From positions 1-15,887 of the forward strand of contig JACWAO010000024.1 of assembly GCA_014874305.1 (NCBI GenBank): 15,887 bases of DNA, written 5' to 3'. A program made the translations under genes and the position numbers. The DNA comes from Candidatus Colwelliibacteriota bacterium. Its GTDB lineage: Bacteria; Patescibacteriota; Minisyncoccia; UBA6257; Colwellbacteraceae. The notes beneath the pieces are model-generated. The model was not told where the DNA came from. It made no database searches and saw only the letters and a program-made list of their open reading frames with translations. Positions 13,384-15,887 of the stretch are shown one piece after another. Position 1 is the first letter of the stretch. The number at the start of each line of letters is the position of its first letter.

Positions 13384-13920
13384 TTACTGCTTATTATTTC
13401 CTTTTCTTAAGAGCGTGTCTATTATCTCTCTTTCGAATCCCGACCTCGTCCAGTTCGGCCCATTCTCTTCTATAAGCACCTTCTTGAGCTCTCCTATGTC
13501 TATCCACCTCAACTGGTTGATCTCGTCCTTTTCGTATCTTATCGCATCTACCTCCCCATTCCATTCCATCATATACACGGAAACGAATTCTTTCGTGTGC
13601 CGGATCTTGTGCACAGCTATGAAGAATAGCTCTTCTTCTTTCATCTCCAGACCCAACTCCTCCCCGCATTCTTTTATCGCGGTTTCCTTATACCCGTCTC
13701 CCGCGAGCACGTGTCCGCCGAAGAATGGTTCCCAGAACCCCGGACTGCTGTCTTTTTTAAATGACCTTTGCTGGCAAAGCACCTGTCCTCTGGAGTTTAC
13801 TATCCAGACATTCGAGTTCCTATGCCAATGTTCGTCCTTGTGAACCTCCTCTCTCGGTCTGGCCGGAAGCGGCTGATTAGATTCATCAACGACAAACAAA
13901 AGCTCGTCTTTGTTTATCAT
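13384..13920 (-). CDS. Nudix hydrolase
   Basis: 178-aa Nudix-fold protein. It opens with the 'ELLFVVDESNQPLPARPREEVH' stretch (6-27) found in Nudix proteins related to isopentenyl-diphosphate isomerase, followed by HWHRNSNVWIVNSRGQVLCQQRS (31-53). The Nudix box spans residues 69-91: G69, D75, K83-E84, E87-E88 and G90-L91. The metal-binding glutamates E84, E87 and E88 are present, but the usual first Glu is Asp75 and the usual Arg is Lys83. The likely reaction is hydrolysis of a nucleoside- or isoprenoid-diphosphate; the substrate cannot be told. I choose ATG at 13920, where the family similarity begins. A TTG at 13956 lies in the -35 box. The ATG is 7 nt after the -10 box, implying a leaderless mRNA. 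Confidence 0.85.
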   Translation of the reverse strand: MINKDELLFVVDESNQPLPARPREEVHKDEHWHRNSNVWIVNSRGQVLCQQRSFKKDSSPGFWEPFFGGHVLAGDGYKETAIKECGEELGLEMKEEELFFIAVHKIRHTKEFVSVYMMEWNGEVDAIRYEKDEINQLRWIDIGELKKVLIEENGPNWTRSGFEREIIDTLLRKGNNKQ

Positions 13921-13927
13921 AGAGGGG

Positions 13928-13956
13928 AGTATAACCGCTAACGGCTCATGACACAA
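13928..13956 (-). promoter_or_regulatory. Leaderless-type promoter of the Nudix gene
   Basis: TTGTGT (13956-13951), 17-nt spacer, TATACT (13933-13928). The ATG begins 7 nt later at 13920, the usual distance from a -10 box to the transcription start. There is no Shine-Dalgarno in those 7 nt (CCCCTCT). Confidence 0.6.
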
Positions 13957-13975
13957 CCCGGACTTGGATTATAGG

Positions 13976-14087
13976 TTGCGCACCGTGAAACGCGAACCAT
14001 GAGTTACGTTTACGTCCTACGATTCACGATTCGTGATTCACGATTCGTGATATGCGGTTCGCGTCTCACGATCTATGTTCCACGGGG
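13976..14087. repeat. Heptanucleotide array 2 (16 degenerate units)
   Basis: Sixteen contiguous 7-nt units, including TTGCGCA, CCGTGAA, ACGCGAA, CCATGAG, TTACGTT, TACGTCC, TACGATT, CACGATT, CGTGATT (the last two alternating), TGCGGTT, CGCGTCT and CACGATC. It ends exactly at the -35 box of the cytochrome b cluster promoter (14088). CACGATT/CGTGATT alternation makes short self-complementary stretches (TCACGA-T-TCGTGA). It shares a 26-nt block with array 1 in direct orientation, 1.6 kb away. Confidence 0.8.
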
Positions 14088-14116
14088 TTTACCAATTAAC
14101 GCTCTGTTCATATAAT
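14088..14116 (+). promoter_or_regulatory. Leaderless-type promoter of the cytochrome b cluster
   Basis: TTTACC (14088-14093), 17-nt spacer, perfect TATAAT (14111-14116). The ATG of the 47-aa gene follows 7 nt later at 14124, so the transcript should begin at or next to that start codon. Confidence 0.65.
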
Positions 14117-14123
14117 TAATCTG

Positions 14124-14267
14124 ATGTTTCAGAATTCCTTAACTATTGACGTACTGGTGTATGCGCTTTTACCAGCGCTTTTTATAATAGCCATTATCCT
14201 CCCCTACCCCAAGTTCACCGGCAAAAGCAGGAAAACAGAAAAAAATGAATCTGACAAAAGAGCTTAG
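14124..14267 (+). CDS. 47-aa single-TM small protein, first gene of the cytochrome b cluster
   Basis: Short ORF with a short polar N-terminus (MFQNSLTID), one hydrophobic helix (about residues 10-27, LVYALLPALFIIAIILPY) and a polar Lys/Glu-rich tail (TGKSRKTEKNESDKRA). It starts 7 nt after a perfect TATAAT box and overlaps the first 23 bases of the cytochrome b gene in another frame, as in tightly coupled operons. Small single-helix subunits are common in bc and b6f complexes, so it could be an accessory subunit, but I recognise no family. The alternative is that it is only a leader frame for translating the next gene. The ORF is real in the sequence; its role is inferred. Confidence 0.55.
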   Translation: MFQNSLTIDVLVYALLPALFIIAIILPYPKFTGKSRKTEKNESDKRA

Positions 14268-14847
14268 AGAAAGAATAGAAAGAGACCTTCCCATGGAGCG
14301 CCTCCTGCCGGACAAACTGCCAATCTACGTCTCTTCTTTCGTTTATATGTTCGGCATACTAACCCTCACTAGCTTCATAGCGATAATACTCTCCGGCACC
14401 GTAATGGCCTTAAAGGGGCCTATCTGGTACCAGTTCTCCAGCTTTGGGTTCATCATGAGATCGATCCACTTCTGGAGCGTGCAGGTTTTCTTCTTCTTCC
14501 TGTTCCTCCACTTTTTCTCCGTTTTTTTCATGGCCGGCTGGAGAGAGGGGCGGTTCGCCACCTGGGCGATAGGCTCTTTTCTCCTCATGTTCTCGATTAT
14601 CGAGTCTTTTACCGGAATACTTATGCAGGGAGGATTTTTCGCGCAATGGAACCAGGTGCAGTCCAAAGACGCGTTTAATTCCTTGGGTCTTTCGGGGTTT
14701 TTTAACGTACTAAACAACGGCCAACTTTACGGGCTTCATATAAGCGTCATTCCGGCAATACTGATTATCCTCCTCGTGATACACATCACGCTAATAAGGC
14801 AGAAAGGCGTCGTCCCGCCCATTAAGCCCGGAAACAACCATGCCTAG
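14245..14847 (+). CDS. Di-heme cytochrome b, b6-type N-terminal half
   Basis: 200-aa four-helix membrane protein corresponding to the N-terminal domain of cytochrome b (cytochrome b6/QcrB type). Helix B carries H75-x13-H89 and helix D H165-x14-H180, the bis-histidine ligands of the two b hemes; x14 in helix D is the b6/Gram-positive spacing. Helices lie at about 32-55, 73-96, 106-127 and 162-184. It should take electrons from quinol across the membrane. It overlaps the 47-aa gene (23 nt) and the 320-aa gene (8 nt), so the three are co-translated. The C-terminal cytochrome b half is not fused but probably supplied by the next gene. No Rieske protein is visible in the window. Confidence 0.88.
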   Translation: MNLTKELRERIERDLPMERLLPDKLPIYVSSFVYMFGILTLTSFIAIILSGTVMALKGPIWYQFSSFGFIMRSIHFWSVQVFFFFLFLHFFSVFFMAGWREGRFATWAIGSFLLMFSIIESFTGILMQGGFFAQWNQVQSKDAFNSLGLSGFFNVLNNGQLYGLHISVIPAILIILLVIHITLIRQKGVVPPIKPGNNHA

Positions 14848-15802
14848 ACACGAAAACCCCGAAAATACTTATCCGCAAAAAGAAAGCGACTTGATAAAAG
14901 AGATGCTATTCGCTTTTATTTTTGTTTCGGCGCTTATCGTCACACTGGCTTTGATTTTTAAATCGCCGATCGATCCTCCTATAACCATCAAGCAGATTGC
15001 CGAAAACAATCCGGTACTGTTCGAACAAACAGCGATGAGAGACTTGATGGGAACGAGCGCGATCGCCGCTTACGGACCGCCATACAATCCCGGACCGGCG
15101 CAACAAGCCATAGGAAATTTCAGTCCGGAGCAATGGGGCGGAGTTACTACCCCGATAAACGCGGCTGATCTCTACGTGCTAACCCCCCTCAGGGATGCCT
15201 CGGATATAAATCCGGAGATACAAAATCTCCTTGTAGAATTTGACTCTGCTACCGACCTCCAAAAAACCGCGTGGGAAAGCAACTACTACAACGCTCTTCA
15301 AACCGCCACTGCGGCCAATGGATCGGTATCTGTTACAAGCGGCGATTACGGCCCCGTGGAACCGATGATGGATTTTCTCTTAGGCCTTGGTAAAAGCGGA
15401 TTTATGGACTCCTCGCTAAACAACGCCGGCAAGTACAACAACGGGGTTTATACTTATGATTTTTCGCGCAGCCTTCTCTTCCTGCAGGGAGAAGCCATGA
15501 CCGGTATCGCCAAAGAAAAAGGTCTTTTAGGTTCACAGTTGGGAATAGTAAAAGACACCGGACCTTATCCCGGCCCATGGTGGCTGATCCTATATTCCTA
15601 CCTCTATCAGATACCGCCTTATTCCACCGCCGCGGGCGGGGACTTGCTTGTCGCCTTGACGATGGTCGGCGTATTCCTCCTCATTCTATTTCTCCCATTC
15701 ATACCCCTCCTTAACAGGATCCCCTACTACATTCCTGTTTACAGGATAATCTGGAGAAGGTGGTATAAGAAAGCAAACGCCACGCCGGATCATGAAATTT
15801 AA
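14840..15802 (+). CDS. Cytochrome b C-terminal-half-like membrane protein with a large extracytoplasmic insert
   Basis: 320-aa protein with one N-terminal helix (about 21-41), roughly 200 polar residues predicted outside the cytoplasm (about 45-240) and one or two C-terminal helices (about 246-260 and 266-290). The basic tail is YRIIWRRWYKK. The segment DTGPYPGPWWLILYSYLYQIPPYS (239-262, with GPWW) sits where subunit IV/cytochrome b carries its PEWY quinol-site loop. The insert has motifs GTSAIAAYGPPYN (71-83) and SGDYGPV (167-173). I recall similar proteins next to cytochrome b6 genes in Actinobacteria and Chloroflexi, usually annotated vaguely. It is probably the partner of the preceding cytochrome b; the insert may replace or dock a redox subunit. 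No CxxCH or Rieske motif, and no Cys at all. Confidence 0.65.
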   Translation: MPRHENPENTYPQKESDLIKEMLFAFIFVSALIVTLALIFKSPIDPPITIKQIAENNPVLFEQTAMRDLMGTSAIAAYGPPYNPGPAQQAIGNFSPEQWGGVTTPINAADLYVLTPLRDASDINPEIQNLLVEFDSATDLQKTAWESNYYNALQTATAANGSVSVTSGDYGPVEPMMDFLLGLGKSGFMDSSLNNAGKYNNGVYTYDFSRSLLFLQGEAMTGIAKEKGLLGSQLGIVKDTGPYPGPWWLILYSYLYQIPPYSTAAGGDLLVALTMVGVFLLILFLPFIPLLNRIPYYIPVYRIIWRRWYKKANATPDHEI

Positions 15803-15887
15803 AGCCGCCATACTAACCCTCCTGATTTTCTTCGGCATCGTGCTTTCTTTATACGTATACTGGGGAATTGTCAGTCACAACTTCTTA
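15792..15887 (+). CDS. 5' end of a membrane-anchored or exported protein, runs off the right edge
   Basis: 32 codons are visible: a basic start (MKFKAA), one hydrophobic helix (about 7-24) and then YWGIVSHNF. The ATG overlaps the end of the 320-aa gene by 11 bases, so it belongs to the same operon. The N-terminus would suit a membrane-tethered redox partner such as a cytochrome c or a Rieske protein, but nothing diagnostic is reached before the edge. Confidence 0.6.
   Translation, partial: MKFKAAILTLLIFFGIVLSLYVYWGIVSHNFL

Noticed and set aside
13361..13843. 160-aa open frame on the + strand
   Set aside because: Antisense to the Nudix gene; Ser-rich and hydrophobic translation without any motif, and it would start inside a terminator.
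13976..14087. Possible CRISPR array
   Set aside because: Units are 7 nt, contiguous and degenerate, without spacers; no cas genes are near.
1..15887. tRNA, rRNA, tmRNA, SRP or RNase P RNA, transposase or phage genes
   Set aside because: No cloverleaf with a TTCGA-type arm, no conserved RNA core and no recombinase-like protein was found on either strand.

Overview
The window looks like part of the chromosome of a Candidate Phyla Radiation bacterium (Patescibacteria, most likely Parcubacteria/Paceibacteria). This is inferred from style, not from a marker gene. The main clue is a 1656-residue secreted protein with Thr/Ser-rich 'TTTTS/TSTST' linkers and a C-terminal peptidoglycan-binding domain. 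Other clues are the same TSTSTST tail on CyoA, many short orphan membrane proteins, apparently leaderless promoters and degenerate heptanucleotide arrays. No rRNA, tRNA, CRISPR or transposase is visible, and TGA reads as a stop.

Layout. 1-600: start of an unknown gene leaving the window, a doubtful small ORF, and the N-terminally truncated remnant of a membrane protein. 613-864: a small YdeI/OmpD-associated-like protein on the + strand. 956-5926: the giant surface protein on the - strand, with its own extended -10 promoter, an excellent Shine-Dalgarno and a terminator. 5990-6225: no gene, but a terminator and a possible structured RNA. 6323-8391: four small proteins (two unrecognised membrane proteins, a DUF805 membrane protein and a Cys-rich protein), mostly separated by good terminators. 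8491-12325: cyoD, cyoC, cyoB and cyoA on the - strand, a complete four-subunit cytochrome bo3-type quinol oxidase. 12366-12520: a heptamer array and a 42-bp perfect palindrome around the likely cyo promoter. 12552-13920: an anchored carboxypeptidase-regulatory-like protein, an 80-aa unknown protein and a Nudix hydrolase, all on the - strand. 13976-14087: a second heptamer array. 14124-15887: on the + strand, a 47-aa single-TM protein, a di-heme cytochrome b (b6-type N-terminal half), a 320-aa companion with a large extracytoplasmic insert, and the start of another membrane-anchored gene.

How the genes fit together. The cyo operon and the cytochrome b cluster diverge from a 1.8-kb spacer holding three small genes. 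Both complexes are expected to act on membrane quinol: the oxidase reduces O2 and pumps protons, and the cytochrome b pair resembles the core of a bc/b6-type quinol-oxidising complex. Together they suggest a compact aerobic or oxygen-scavenging module. No heme O synthase (cyoE), Rieske protein or c-type cytochrome is visible inside the window, though the cytochrome b cluster continues past its right edge. Several start sites (Nudix gene, 47-aa gene and possibly cyoA) sit only 7-8 nt after a -10 box, so leaderless translation seems common here, alongside genes with strong Shine-Dalgarno sequences.
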